NCBI GenBank assembly: GCA_943735955.1
Contig: OX030959.1
Location: 10,494,324 to 10,558,323 of the forward strand
Direction: 5' to 3'
Length of the DNA stretch: 64,000 nucleotides
From: Piscicola geometra
Lineage: Eukaryota; Annelida; Clitellata; Hirudinida; Piscicolidae
In this document: positions 36,550 to 50,216 of the stretch, in pieces
Layout: the number at the start of each line of letters is the position of its first letter
How positions within the stretch are numbered: position 1 is the stretch's first letter
Notes under the pieces: generated by a model
What the model saw: the letters and a program-made list of their open reading frames with translations, nothing else
Told to the model about the DNA's origin: nothing
Databases searched by the model: none
Position numbers and translations under genes: made by a program

Positions 36550-37020
36550 AAACTATCTTAGGTATTAATTTACTAACCTTTTCTACATTTCACTAGAACA
36601 TATTATCAAAAAATACTTTCAAACTTTTCATGCTATCAAAACCATCTGTTCCCATCTTAAACTTGTTTACATCACTGAGTCCCTCATCATATTTCACCTA
36701 AAATATACAGCTCTTTCTTGGTCTGGTTTTTTTAATCCGCAGCAAATCATTCATAAAAAACTCATTAGACTTAAGTATCCTCCATCTATCTTTTCTATTT
36801 TTACCACTTTGCACACTAAACTAACATTTAAAATCTCCACTAACTGTGACTACGTTCTTCACGAAATTTTACCTTTCTCAAAAAATCTACACGTAACTTG
36901 AGACCCCGTAAGCGAAAAATCGAAACACCAATATATACCACGTTTAAAAACAAAACATTCCTCCCTCGTCTTCTGAAACATCTAATTTTATAGTTTATTA
37001 TCATCTTTGATTTGCGTTAT
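36550..37020 (+). pseudogene. C-terminal remnant of another LINE-like ORF
   Basis: Broken frames give KTICSHLKLVYITESLIIF, KLIRLKYPPSIFSIFTTLHTKL and NCDYVLHEILPFSKNLHV, similar in feel to the end of a non-LTR ORF but not matching LINE-A, B or C. Weak call. Confidence 0.35.
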
Positions 37021-37324
37021 TTATTTATTTAATTATTATTTATTATATTCACCATATTCTTGAAGTGATGATGACGATAATAGTAGTTCTGAAGCGAAAG
37101 AACTTATGTCCGAAGTTCGACTGGAGCAACTGGAGCATCAGTGCATCGTGATAATGATCGGCGTGTGCAAGTGCGAGCCAATCCTGCTGGAGGTGGAAGT
37201 GGCCATTCTGGGACCCCTCAAAAGTCACCTCGAAAAACTGCCCATGATGCCCGAAACGAACGTCCAGCTTCTGTGGAATCCAACAAGTTTTACTTTGAAA
37301 CAACGTCATGGCTTCCGTCTATGG

Positions 37325-39576
37325 CAGAGGTGCACAACCCGCGGCCCTTCGGCCTGTTTGATGCGGCCGCCAGACAACTAGTCCATTTTGGCTATTTGCG
37401 GCCCTAACAGAATTTTAAATCGACGCACTCGCCCATCTCTTTTTAATAGTACTGTTTGCACTTTCTCAATATAAAACGATTGGTACAACAACAACGACCG
37501 ATAATTGAGTTGTTTTAATTTAGTAAGAAAGTCAAAGCGTAAAATTGAAGCAGAAAATCGTCAGTTTAATGAAGAATGGACAAATGCAGCATTTCAACGG
37601 AACAGCTTTGGGCCTAATTTGTCGTGAGTCCGTAACTGTAATGAAGGACTACAAGTGCAAAAGACATTATGAAATTAAACACGCTGCTACGTTTGATGAT
37701 GTGAAAGATGAAGCGAGAAAAAATATGATTGATCAACTTGTAAAAAGATTGTCATCTGAGCAAAATATTTTTTTTATAAAGTTAATGAAAATAAGACGTT
37801 TGTTCGTGCAGGTTGTGCCGTAGCACAGATTATTGCGCGATCGTCTCGACCATTTATTGATTGTGATTTCGTCAAAAACTGCATACAATCCATTTCCAAA
37901 GAAGTCTGTCCTGAGAAAACATAAATGTTCAACAAAGTGCCATTGTCACGGATGACTTTCCAGCGCCGGATGGTTGATTTATCCAATGACGTTTGCGTGA
38001 CAAGCTTGCCATTTGCAAGTATTTTTCAATTGCCTTAGATGAGAGCACGGATAACGTTGACACAGCACAGCTTGTGGTTTTTGTTTGTGCGGTGGATGAG
38101 AACTGTAAATTAACTCAGAAATTAGCAGGAATGGACTCACTACGTGGACGTACGACTGGTGCAGATATTTTTGGAGGAGTGAAATCTGTTCTTGAAAACC
38201 TTAACGTTCAGTGGCCAAAACTCTGTAGTGTTACTACTGACGGTGCACCCGCCATGACTGGTAAAGAATTAGGACTTGTTGCTCATCTGGGATCCCATTT
38301 GCGAGACTTATGAATTCCAACAGACACCATCCACGCATACCACTGCATCATACATCAAGAGCCACTGTGTACACGAGTCATTAATTTTGATAATGTTATG
38401 AAATTTGTTTTTAAATCAGTGAACTTCATATGAACAAAAGGACTTAACCATCGACAATTCTTATCACACTTGTGTAAGGTGGTTGAGTCGAGGAAAAGTT
38501 CTAACTAGGTTTGTTGAGTTTCGAAAGGAAATCTGTGAATTCCTTGTTACCAAAGGCAAAGACACAGACAAACAGTGTTTGGCAGACTTAGCATTTTCGA
38601 CAGACATAACAGAACACTTAAATAAATTGAATCTGCGTCTTCAAGGCAAAGATCACTACATCTTTGATATGTGCCAAGAGCTGCTGGCATTCACCTTGAA
38701 GCTACGGCTGTTTTGTTCGAATCTGCAATCTGGTAATTTATGTCATTTTCTTCTTTGTTCAGCTTTTCAAAAGGAATGCCAGTGTGACTTCAATAAATAC
38801 CACGACAGTTTTAAAGCGTTAATAAAGGAATTCAATAAACGTTTTGATGCATTCAGGGAGCATAAGGATTTATTTAACTTCATCCATGTAGAATCTGTAC
38901 TTGAGCAATGTCAGTTAGAAGTCATTGATCTTCAATGTTCACCAGAATTAAAGTCTGCGTATCAGCATAACTCCATTTTAAATTTTTATGGAAGTCTAAG
39001 TTCAGTTAAATATGGAGCGGTCAAAGATTTGGCTAGCCGAATCTTGTCTGAATTTGGCAGCACATACGTGTGTGAACAAACGTTTTCAGTCATAAACACA
39101 AATAAAAATAAACTGAGATCATCTTTGACTGATGATAATGTTTTTTCGATTTTGAGGCTTGCAGCAACAGAACTCGAACCCAATATTGACAATGTTGTTG
39201 CAACCATTCAGGCTCAACCTTCTCATTAAAATACTAACATTTAGTTATTCATACATTTTTAAATAACGGTAATTTTTTTGTTATGACATTTATTAAAAAC
39301 TTGCATTCTTTGAGTTTTTTTAAACTTAGTTAATCATACATGTTTAAATAACGTTATTTTTAAATAATGACATTTATTAAAAACTTGTATTCTTTGAGTT
39401 TTTTTACATTTATTTATTCATACATGTTTAAATAACGTTATTTTTTATGACATTCATTAAAAATTTGCATTCTTTGAGTTGCTTTATTGTGTCATCTATA
39501 TGCACGCTGATGCGGCCCTTGGCGCCCGGGACTCAGTAATTTTGGCCCTCAGGCTGAAAAATGTTGTGCACCCCTG
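37325..39576 (+). mobile_element. hAT3 (GTF2IRD2-like transposase family)
   Basis: 2,252 bp, ends CAGAGGTGCACAAC and GTTGTGCACCCCTG. Perfect target duplication GTCTATGG at 37317-37324 and 39577-39584. Subterminal GCGGCCC motifs occur on both sides. Confidence 0.95.
37535..39229 (+). pseudogene. hAT3 transposase, frameshifted
   Basis: Pieces in order: AENRQFNEEWTNAAF; a BED-like finger CRESVTVMKDYKCKRHYEIK; RSSRPFIDCDFVKNC; FSIALDESTDNVDTAQL (first Asp); SVTTDGAPAMTGKELGL (second Asp); then a 248-codon ORF from 38483 (LSRGKVLTRFVEFRKEI, LQGKDHYIFDM). That ORF ends with FGSTYVCEQTFSVINTNKNK, including the expected Glu. All three catalytic positions survive, but several frame breaks separate them. 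Confidence 0.88.
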
Positions 39577-39839
39577 GTCTATGGGATGGTGGTACAGGGG
39601 ATAGAAACACAGTACAAGTAAAAGAAGCTTCTCTTTCGCTTGGACCACCTAGATGTGACATCGGTGCATTAGAGATCCCTTCTGATGTACTGGCTGCTGA
39701 GGTAGATGTTGGAGTGTTGGAACAAGCCCTTGTCAAGAACAATAATGCACTTGCTGAACATAAAGATGGAACTGTTCGAGACGAACAGGTTCAATAAGAA
39801 TGTATTGTTATAATTGAGCGCTTGACCAGGTGATCGTCC

Positions 39840-40137
39840 GAAACATCATGTAAATTGGCTGATGAATAAGAGATCTGTGACCTAAGACTTAGCCTCAAAA
39901 GATTAAATTTATTAAGTGGAGGTTGCACAAGATGGAACTCAATTTTTGTTTCTTCTAGAAATCATTTGTTAATTAATATAATTGAACGAGACAACTTTCA
40001 GAAACGCAACCAACATAAAAATGTGCTTAGAAAAAAAATGCATAAATACAAAAATATTTGTTCATATATATATTGCATTGCTGTAAATAAGCTCGTTCCA
40101 TTTTAGAAACTGGTTCATCTTGAGCCACCTCCCCCTA
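39840..40137 (-). repeat. Rep-B copy 5, left part, reverse
   Basis: Reverse of TAGGGGGAGGTGGCTCAAGA, followed by GGAACGAGCTTATTTACAGC as in the other copies. Truncated at its inner end. Confidence 0.65.
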
Positions 40138-40265
40138 TTCAAAAAATATTATATAAACACTTTTTACACAATTGACAGTTTTATGAATTTAAAAATAACA
40201 GTGATAACTTTTTTTCGAATTAGTTGAGACTCAAGTTACAATTTTTTCAATAAAATATTCATCAC

Positions 40266-40398
40266 CTTTTTCAGTGTCAGGGGGAAATGGCTTGTCATTC
40301 TTGCAGTCCAAGATGATCATGAGCGGCTTCAGTAGCTTCTTAATGTCTTCGCTACCATAATAGCCAAACTTCACTAAATAATGGAAAAGTCGAAGAAC
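40266..40398 (-). CDS. ITPR: ITPR-like exon 8
   Basis: 44 codons plus one base. Strong acceptor TTTCTTTTTATCAACAG, donor GAAAAAG|GTGATG. VLRLFHYLVKFGYYGSEDIK then LMIILDCKND corresponds to the ITPR string ending in LLAILDC and to MGIFGDEDVKQIL of ryanodine receptors. One of the best family anchors in the window. Confidence 0.92.
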
Positions 40399-41018
40399 CT
40401 GTTGATAAAAAGAAAGAAAATGTGTGCCATTGCCAGAAGATTAAAAAACTTTTGATTGCAATGAAGACGACTTAGCTCTCATTTGGCAAGAGAGTGTGAA
40501 AATTAGCTTTTATTTAATTTTTTTAGTAGATGAAATGTAGATTCAACTACTGTTTTCAAACACATACTTTTTTAATTACATTTTTTTAAAATAATAAATT
40601 TTAAATTAGCACAAAAATTCAGCTTTCAGTCTCAAATTGATGTTGAATAGCAAGTTTTTACATCTTCCAAAGAATATTAATTAAAATTTTATTGAAAAAA
40701 ATTATTTTGGTAGTGAAAGATGTTGTTCAATCTAAGAAAGTGCTTGGAATGTTTTACATGAACTTTGTGTCATCGAAGCAAATCTTGAGAAATTAATTTC
40801 CTCGTTTTCAACGCAGCTATAAAAGCACCAGTGATATTCAATTTTCTCTTTTTTAAAATTCTAAAATTATTTTAGAAAACATAACATTTATAGATACTTA
40901 ATGTGTGAAAAAGCATGCGCGAACAATGTTTGAAGATCCTTATCTAGACTAAACTTCATTTTAATTGTTTTTTCATCGATACTTAACTTTATTTTATTTA
41001 TTTCTTAATTGACACTAC

Positions 41019-41135
41019 CTGCTCTATGAGCATATTGTGACCCCGCTGCGATGCGACCATCTCCTTGATGTCGTACAAGAAGCCAGCGATCCAGTCTCTT
41101 ATCACAGGAAAGAGTGTCACCAGATCTTTAATAAT
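41019..41135 (-). CDS. ITPR: ITPR-like exon 7
   Basis: 39 codons, phase 0 both ends. Acceptor AACTTGGGCAG, donor CAG|GTAGTG. IIKDLVTLFPVIRDWIAGFL aligns with the ITPR stretch before the VVNLARNL helix. It runs directly into exon 8. Confidence 0.85.
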
Positions 41136-41254
41136 CTGCCCAAGTTAAGTTAATTCATTATAAATATATTTTTCAAGTTTTGTAAAAATATTTAACTTTT
41201 AGAACGAAAAATCGATGAACTAAGAAAAAAACACTATATTTTCCAAAAGGGTAA

Positions 41255-41405
41255 CGACTCACGATTTTTTTTTAATGAAAAGTCCTAGGTTCAAGTGAAA
41301 CCGATGTCCTAATCACCCGTAGGTGGAAGTGAAAAAATGCAGCTTAAGTAGCTTGGAAGCTCGTTCGGGTTATAATAAGGCGCGTCATAATTATTATTAT
41401 TAGTC
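41255..41405 (+). mobile_element. SINE-2 copy 2
   Basis: CCTAGGTTCAAGTGAAACC box, tail GGAAGCTCGTTCGGGTTATA and an ATT-rich end. The head is degraded. 41406-41854 is intron DNA with short broken frames only. Confidence 0.7.
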
Positions 41406-41854
41406 CTGTCAAACGCCATAGATTAAAATTATGATATTGCTACTAAGAAGTGCTGAGTTTCAAAGATCGTAGCAATGGTAACATTTTGATTTTTTTATGA
41501 AAACGAATATCAGATTCTAGTATTGAAAAATAAAAGAATGTAAGTGATATCAGCTGCACTTAGCTCGAAAGATGGAAAGGCAAAAACTATTAATAATGTA
41601 ATTTCGAAAGTTCTTGGAAATATAATTATTGGAGTTTTGTGAAGATGTAAGAAAGAATGAGGTAGTTGTAAAACTTGAGCGAATATTTTCAGAAAATGGT
41701 TTGAACAAACATCATATGCCACCATCACGTGTTTGATTGGAGAAAGCAGCAAGTCTCCAACAATTGAGTGTTCTTTTTTTACTTCAGTTGATGAACAGTT
41801 ATAAGACATTTTAAAACGAATTTGTGAATGGAACACAAGTGATTGTCGTTAAGT

Positions 41855-42884
41855 CACAATGTGGGCATGTCAATGTATATTTGTCTATAACTTCAGCAAA
41901 TATTAATCAATTTTTAATTTTTTCTCAGAAAAGGAATGAGAAATAAGATTTCATGAAGTTTTTATTTATTTCTTTCATATGCAGTTTTTTATCTAGCCGT
42001 ACTTAAACAAGTGTAAAATGAGAAAAAAACGTTTTTTTAACACTTGAAAATGTTTTTCCTTTTTCGATTTTATAAAAATTTTAACTTTTTAATTTAAATT
42101 TTCAATTTAAACATTTTTACTTTTTCATAATTATTTTCATAATAATTTGTTTCTGTTACGAACGCGTTCAACTTTCAGCCAGTTGGTGATGGTTTCTGTC
42201 GGCGTGTCAAACTTGGCCGAACTCATCTGATTTTGAATGCGCCTATTACAAAGATGTGCTGTTGAGAGAAGAGTTACTGCCTGTGATAAAGAACACTTGA
42301 GGTAACTTCTTCGTCTTCAAGCGAGATAGGGCGCCATCACAGCGGGGGCGTCAGACAGAAAGCTTGTTAAAGCACGCGACACCTGTATTCATTCTCAAAT
42401 ACCTGTGGCTTCCAAACAGTCCAGATCTTCACCCCATTGACTTTAAAATTTTGGAGGAATGCAGCAACGGGTCTTCCAAACCAAACTCACAACGTCAATG
42501 AAGCGAAGGAGCGACTGATTACCGTCTGGAACAAATTGAAGCAAAGCGTCATCGATGATGCAATTGAAAGCTGACGCAAACGTCGAGTATTTGCTTTGAG
42601 ATATGAATTTCTATTAATTTTATCAATTCTTTTTTTTTATTGAATTTTTTAAATTTAAAAACAATTATTATTTAGTTTAAAATTTACACAAAGGTTTTTT
42701 CTATTTTCACACTTGTTTAAGCCTCACTAGGTGAAAGTACTGAATATTTTATAAATCAAAATATTGAATCTTGTTTCTTATTCCTTTTTGAGTAAAAACA
42801 GTGGAAACCAGTGAAAATCGACTAATATTTCGCAAAGTTATAGACAAATATACAGTGGATTGTTTATTTTTGGCCCACAGTGTA
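41855..42884 (+). mobile_element. Tc1/mariner-like element with long inverted ends
   Basis: Left end (TGTATATTTGTCTATAACTT) and right end are inverted over roughly 190 bp, each including ACTTGTTTAAG-type inner parts. Plus-strand transposase remnants run from 42240: YYKDVLLREELLPVIKN, then FVFKRDRAPSQRG, LWLPNSPDLHPIDFKI (the NSPDLNPID motif) and QSVIDDAI at 42560. The transposase N-terminus is missing, and its place is taken by exon 6 of the host gene. 42885-43230 has no recognisable feature. Confidence 0.82.
42173..42226 (-). CDS. ITPR: ITPR-like exon 6 (lies between mariner ends)
   Basis: 18 codons, phase 0 on both sides, MSSAKFDTPTETITNWLK. Acceptor TTCAAAATCAG, weak donor AAA|GTTGAA. It fits between exons 5 and 7, where ITPRs have a helical stretch (IKERFAQTMEFV). 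Mariner transposase sequence starts about 14 bp upstream of its acceptor. Because it is short, phase 0 and weakly conserved, it could be a cassette exon or a false call. Confidence 0.55.
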
Positions 42885-43230
42885 GAGATAACATGAAATT
42901 CTTGCATCATCTTTTACTTGTGTCTAAATTCTTCAAAAACAAAGAACAAATTTAATTTTAAGAATTAAATTTTCCGATATTAGTAATGAAAATTTGTACT
43001 CAAGAGCAGTCTTTGCTATTATTTCTTTTGTTTCAGTTACTAGAGAAAAACTAGAAACAGTAACCATCAGCACTGAAGATACCAAGAAGCAACCCGTGCT
43101 AGAAACGTGATATAGAAGTGATGCTGAATCTGTAATAAGTCTGGAGAAAAATAAAATCGCCAACTAGATTTATTTTAAGTAATAGACTGTGATGTATAGA
43201 TTTATATTTATCATTAAAATGATTAGACGA

Positions 43231-44485
43231 AGGGGAAGGTTGCTCAAGGTTAATAGGTTCCTAAGATGGGACGAGCTTACTTACATGCGATGTATAAAAT
43301 ATATTTGTAAAACTTTTCAAAAAAATTTAATTTTAAAATTTAAATAATAATTTTAAAAAAAATTAATTTTTAAAATTCATGCATTCGTCTACTAAGCACA
43401 TTTCTAGGCTGGTTTCGTTTCTGAAAGTTGCTTCATTCAATTATAATAATTAAAAAACTGATTTCTAGAAGAATAATTAAAAAGTTGGGAAAAAACGTTT
43501 TGTTGTCTTTTGAGTATAATTTTAATAATTTTATTATTAATTACATGATGCACTACAGTTTCATTATGTGTGAGTAGTATAATTAATAATTTAGTGATTA
43601 GCCTGTTGTGACCATGGATGTGTAGCATGGTCATAGTTGCCTAAAATGAAACGTAGAAAGAGATTAAAGACATTGATGAATCTGTTCCTTGTATTTTTCC
43701 ATCTCGGGGAATGATAAATCTATATATATATATATATACAATATAATCGACTTCATAATGTTTATATTCTAAATAGAATTAATACAAACAAATAATTTAC
43801 TTTTTATTAAATAAAAAACCTGTTAGTATTCACTGGCTTTGACAAAAGTATGTTCTATTTATAGCTAAATTTCCAATTTTAATAGATGTAAATTTTCTAT
43901 AATTTGTCTCAATTTATTGTAAACTAGAGGGTTGCACGGGAAATGGTTGAAGCTAAAAGTGAAGTGCGAAATAAAGTAATTTCTCTAGGTAGAACGAATT
44001 TTACTTATGTTATTTCAAAGAATTTACTTTAAAAATAGAATTATGAAAATTTTATAAAAATTCAAAGCGTTTTCAAAAGATATTTGATGACGTTTTTAAA
44101 AAGGAACTAAAAGACTACATGTTCCGTAATAAATAAAGATTGATTGGAACGATCAGTATTGAAAAAGCGAAAAAAAGTAATCTTCAGATAAATAAGATAG
44201 TAAAATGTTTAAATTACGATTTTTATGACATCTATAAAATATTACATCTTAAGCAACTGAGCATTCCATCTTGGTAACCCAGCTCAAGATGTAATTTTTG
44301 AGAGTTCATGTTTGAGGTTAATAAACCCATATTTATTTTTTCTTTATTTCTTATGTTGAAGTTGATATAGTTAGACAAAGGGTCAATATAATAGCTGGAT
44401 AAATTTTAATTTACGTTATTGGTTATCCAATTGAGCAACAAGGCTACGTATAAGAATCTTTTCATCTTGTGCAGCCTTCCCCTAT
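43231..44485 (+). mobile_element. Rep-B copy 4, complete reference copy
   Basis: Inverted ends AGGGGAAGGTTGCTCAAGG and CTTGTGCAGCCTTCCCCT define a 1,255 bp element with no ORF, probably a non-autonomous DNA transposon. Diagnostic inner strings: GATGGGACGAGCTTACTTAC and TAGCATGGTCATAGTTGCCT. Superfamily not determined. Confidence 0.75.
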
Positions 44486-45233
44486 ATAAAAAATTTTTCA
44501 TTGTTCAATTATATCAAGCAATTGAATATTTTAATTTTATTAAAGAATATTAGACAAAGTATTTTTTTCTCTAGTTTGAGTAACTATCCATCAAACTGAC
44601 GATCAGAATCATGAGGCTGTCAAAATATATTATTCATTCATGTTAGAAAAAATATAAACAGAAGGTACTAAATGACACGCAATAACTGTGCAACTAAATT
44701 GTAAGAATATGTGTAAATTTATCTGAAAAAAATAGTGGCAAAAGATGTTTTTAAGTGAAATCTTCGGTTCTCACCAGTGTTATTTTCGTTTCAGAAAATA
44801 ATTTTAGTTTTTATTTCAGTTTCGTTTTGGAATTAATTATAGTTTTTATTTTCGTTTTCGTTTTGGAAACAATTAAAGTTTTTATTTTCGTTTTCGTTTT
44901 GAAAATAATTAAACTTTTTATTTTCGTTTCAGTTTTGAAAATAATTAAAGTTTTTATTTTCATTTTAGTTTTGAAAATATATAACTTTGAACACTATTTT
45001 TTTATATCTAAAAAAAATTAATTGATCATAAAATGGAACAGTAAAATAGAACTGTATATTAACAACAAATGAGTTTCAAAAATTATCCGTCAATTGAAAT
45101 ATTATAAGAATTGAGTACGTAAATTATTAAGTAATAACACATTTTAAATATAATAACAAATTTATGATTAAAATAAGTGATAATTTAATTGAAGAAGCGA
45201 AGCGGTAACGAATCTTCTACACATGACTGTGTG

Positions 45234-47255
45234 CAGGGGCGCAACCAGCAAAAAATGCTGGGGGGGGGGGGGGCTCAACTTTATTTTTAAAAAAATTATT
45301 GTTTAATCCATTTACCGCAGCTGTTGCGTTTTGCAACATCAATTTTTATATTTTTTTGCTGTTTTTATACCGAGTTTTTTCACATATTTTGTACAATAAA
45401 TTTTAATTTTATATGTTAAATTTCAACTTTTTTAATTTTATTATTTACAGTCTTTTATATTCTCTTCACATTTAAAATTTCTCAAAACAATCTTTCTTCG
45501 CTTAGATAATTGTTCAATTTTTTCGTTTGATTTTTAGTATATTTAAATAAATTTAGATTTAATTTCAGTGTGAAAAGATAGTTAATACTTGAATTAATTT
45601 TTTTAATATTCAAAATAACTTGCAAAACGTTTTCAATGCTTTTAAAAATCAATGTTGCGTTTTCGAAACTTTTTACATAATATGATTTCATATAATTTTT
45701 AATAAGTCTAGTCATTATAATAATAAAATTATTATTTAAATGTTAATGTATTATGAAATTTATAAAATTAAAATTAAAAGTTGAATTTTGTAGATGAATG
45801 TTGATTTTTCTATTTTGATAAAAAATTTCAAACCGCAAATGCTTCACACTTGAAGCTTTCATTGAAAAGAATATCGTTTTTTAACCTCTCATTGGGTGAA
45901 TATGAAATTAAAATAAAGATAAAATTCGTCGTCAGTGTCGTCTTTGAAACAGCACGATGAGTGCTGTTGTAATTCACGTTAAATAATTTGCATTGTTGTA
46001 ATTAAAATAATAATTATTAATATTATAACAAATAAAATAATTAGACGTCTGAATTTTATCGAACTATTTGCAATTGAAATTTATTTCTGTTTTAATAAAT
46101 GTGGTTTGAATCAATTTAATTATAATTTCTTACTGTACATAATTATGTCACACTTCCCGCTCACGTTGCGTTTTCGCAATATTTTGCCCCATTAAAACTT
46201 ATGAAATAATTGTTTTCAATTTTGCTCGAGTTATTCTCATAACCATATAATGCAAGTCTAAATGTAAAATTCATTTTAACTTTTTTTCTCGGGTAGCAGC
46301 GGTCAATGGGCTAAATAAAAACTACCAATTATAACTGATAAAGAATTTAGATAGTTTATTAATGATACAAAAAAAACTACAAACTAATTTGCATAGTATT
46401 CTTAAAGTTACGTCATCATTTTTAAAACTAAGGTAAAAAGTAAACAAATAAGTTTGATATGAGATCCTAAACAGTCTATAATTTTTTTTAACTATTTAGT
46501 TTCAACTAAATTTTGATGTGTTCTCAGTTACAAAATAATTTTTCGATCAGTTTGTGAAAATCTTTTCACCATTTCATTTGATAAAAGAAGTGCAGTAGCT
46601 GTTTTGGTAGCAGATATTCTCAAACAAGCTTTGCAAACGACATGCAGATACAGTCGTCTTAAGATGAATTTTAATAAGCCGAAGTTTAGAAAATGCTCTT
46701 TCTGCATCTGATGAAGTAACTGGCAGAGTCAGAACAACATCAAGCATATAATGCAACTCGGGCTGAAGGCTTGTTGCTCAAAAGAATTCTTGCAGTTCGA
46801 TACATGCAATGAGATCAGACTGATACGCACGTAAACTTGTTGATGTGATTTTGAGCTGTCTTTGCACAGTTTCAGCATCCTTTCCATGAAGGTAGGATAA
46901 TTCGAAAGCTCGAGAGTTATTTTGTCTATCTGATTTGTTCTTTATATACTGTGTCATGGCTTAAAAAATTTAGATATAAAAAGTGTAAAGATTTAAAGTG
47001 TAGTTAAAGTCTAGTGGTGCTCCATTTCTTCTCAGAATTTGTGACATGTTAGTGTTATTTTGGTGGGATCTCTATGTTCTGTGTTGATATATTGAATTGT
47101 TTCGTGAGATAAAGACCCGATGGCCATCTAGAGAAAATATCATTGTTCTATGGCATATTGAAAAATTCATTACCCCCTCCCCACCACCAAAAAAACTCAT
47201 CGATTTTCGAAAAATTGCGAGACTCCCCAGCCCCCCCCCCCTGGTTGCGCCACTG
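45234..47255 (-). mobile_element. hAT2 copy C
   Basis: 2,022 bp, ends CAGGGGCGCAACCAGC and CTGGTTGCGCCACTG. Perfect duplication ACTGTGTG (45226-45233, 47256-47263) within a repeat C unit. A minus-strand ORF at 46574-46756 keeps the dimerisation core LPVTSSDAERAFSKLRLIKI. Poly-G at the left end and poly-C at the right end. Confidence 0.95.
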
Positions 47256-47999
47256 ACTGTGTGTATGAAGAAGTGCCAGGACCTCAAATCGAGCACCAGT
47301 GCACAGCTTGCAAGCACCCACTGGCTACCTACTTTACAAGGCAGATGAGCTCTGCAGATGAAGGACAGAACGAATCCTCTAGACATGACTGTGTTTATGT
47401 CTATTATCTATTGAAAACTGGTCTAGTTCAATGTTTTTAAAATTGAATCTACTAAAATTTGAACCTATATTTTTTGATAAAAATGCTTAACTAATTAATG
47501 ATCTATGTAATTTTTCCTCTCATACTATTATTCCATCTAATCATAGTCGTAGCTTAGGATTTATTTCTGAATCAAAAATTACAGCCGTACTCCTTTTATC
47601 CTCAAATTATGGGTTATAGGTGAACTGCACACAAAAGAAAGCACACTGAATGTGTTAAATGCACATTTGATTTAGCTTATTTCTTCTTAAAATGCGATTT
47701 TTCTGAAAACCCTAACCCTAACTCTAACTCTAACCTTAACCCTAAATTAACGTTTTTTCTGTAAAAAAAAGATATGTGCAAAATCAAATGTGCATTTAAC
47801 ACATGCAGTGTGCTTTTTTTGTGTGTGCAGTTAACCTTAACCCAAATTATGCAGGTCCATATATTTGGAGCTCATTACCTCCTTATTTAACTACTTCTAA
47901 ATCCTTATTTACTTTTCGTAAGGATCTGAAGACAAATCTGTTTAACCAATTTATTTACGAGCGCTCTTGAATTTGAGGAAAGAGCGCTATAGAAATTGC
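47256..47999 (+). repeat. Repeat C copy 3 with longer LINE part
   Basis: Carries one 126 bp unit, then an RT remnant (NHSRSLGFISESKI, near 47540-47575), then the LINE-type end AAAGAGCGCTATAGAAATTG at 47999. It shows that the tail of repeat C derives from a CR1/L2-like LINE. Interrupted by the MITE at 47612. Confidence 0.75.
47612..47842. mobile_element. MITE with telomere-like core
   Basis: 231 bp. Inverted ends of about 65 bp (AACTGCACACA...AAATGCACATTTGATTT against its complement). A 9 bp flank duplication CAAATTATG lies at 47603-47611 and 47843-47851. The centre is CCCTAACCCTAACTCTAAC and variants. Confidence 0.88.
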
Positions 48000-49598
<1,599 letters not shown>

Positions 49599-50109
49599 AA
49601 ATAACGTTTTAGAAATGGCGCTACTTTCATAAAGCCCAAAGATAATGTTTATAATATAGACATATATTTTTTTATATAAACTATACATTTACATATTATG
49701 GCATACTTTGAAATTTATTAAATTTTCGTTTTGTAAATAATTATAGTTTTTATTTCAGTTTCGTTTTGGAAATAATTATAGTTTTTATTTTCGTTTTCGT
49801 TTTGAAAATAAATTTAGTTTTTATTTTCGTTTTCGTGGAACGATTATTCAGAATTTTCGTTTTAGTTTTCGTTTTCGTTACGAAAATAACACTGTTTCTC
49901 ACCCCCTCTGGAGCTAGCCAGTTCTCAATCGCAGGGATCGATTTCTTTACCTTAGGGTTTTCAAGTTGGATAAATTATTATTCAAAAATGTTTTGTCCAA
50001 TTCCAAAAATTAAATATAAACTAGGATTTTCTTATTACTTCATCACCAAATTTGGAACCACCATCTACTTATAAACCATATAATTATCCAGTCTAATTAA
50101 CCAACTCAC

Positions 50110-50216
50110 AAACTCGCCGTCAGCATTAGGACCAGGTGCTAAGACGTCTTCATAAATAAAAGAGAGGTTTGTGTGGTCGAGCACTGAGTAGTTGGTGCCC
50201 ACATCTATAAACAGAC
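50110..50216 (-). CDS. ITPR: ITPR-like exon 5
   Basis: Enters in phase 1 (completing a Gly codon with exon 4) and leaves in phase 0. Acceptor ATTTAAATTGCAG, consensus donor TTT|GTGAGT. LFIDVGTNYSVLDHTNL follows the conserved LxxLxIDV position of the family and then ends in a variable acidic loop (PGPNADGEF). Confidence 0.85.

Larger units (their letters stand above)
37066..39797 (+). pseudogene. Plus-strand ORF cut in two by hAT3
   Basis: The first part (37066-37324) opens with SDDDDNSSSEAKELMSEVRL, then LEHQCIVIMIGVCKCEPILL and GPLKSHLEKLPMMPETNV. The second part (39585-39797) has GALEIPSDVLAAEVDVGVLE and ends at a stop after EQVQ. If hAT3 and one copy of its 8 bp duplication are ignored, the frame is the same on both sides. 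Codon use in the first half is strikingly GC-rich. It lies antisense in intron 8, whose flanking exons join without it. No family recognised. Confidence 0.45.

Noticed and set aside
37049..37309. Minus-strand frame as an ITPR-like exon
   Set aside because: His-rich translation without family similarity; exons 8 and 9 join in phase without it.
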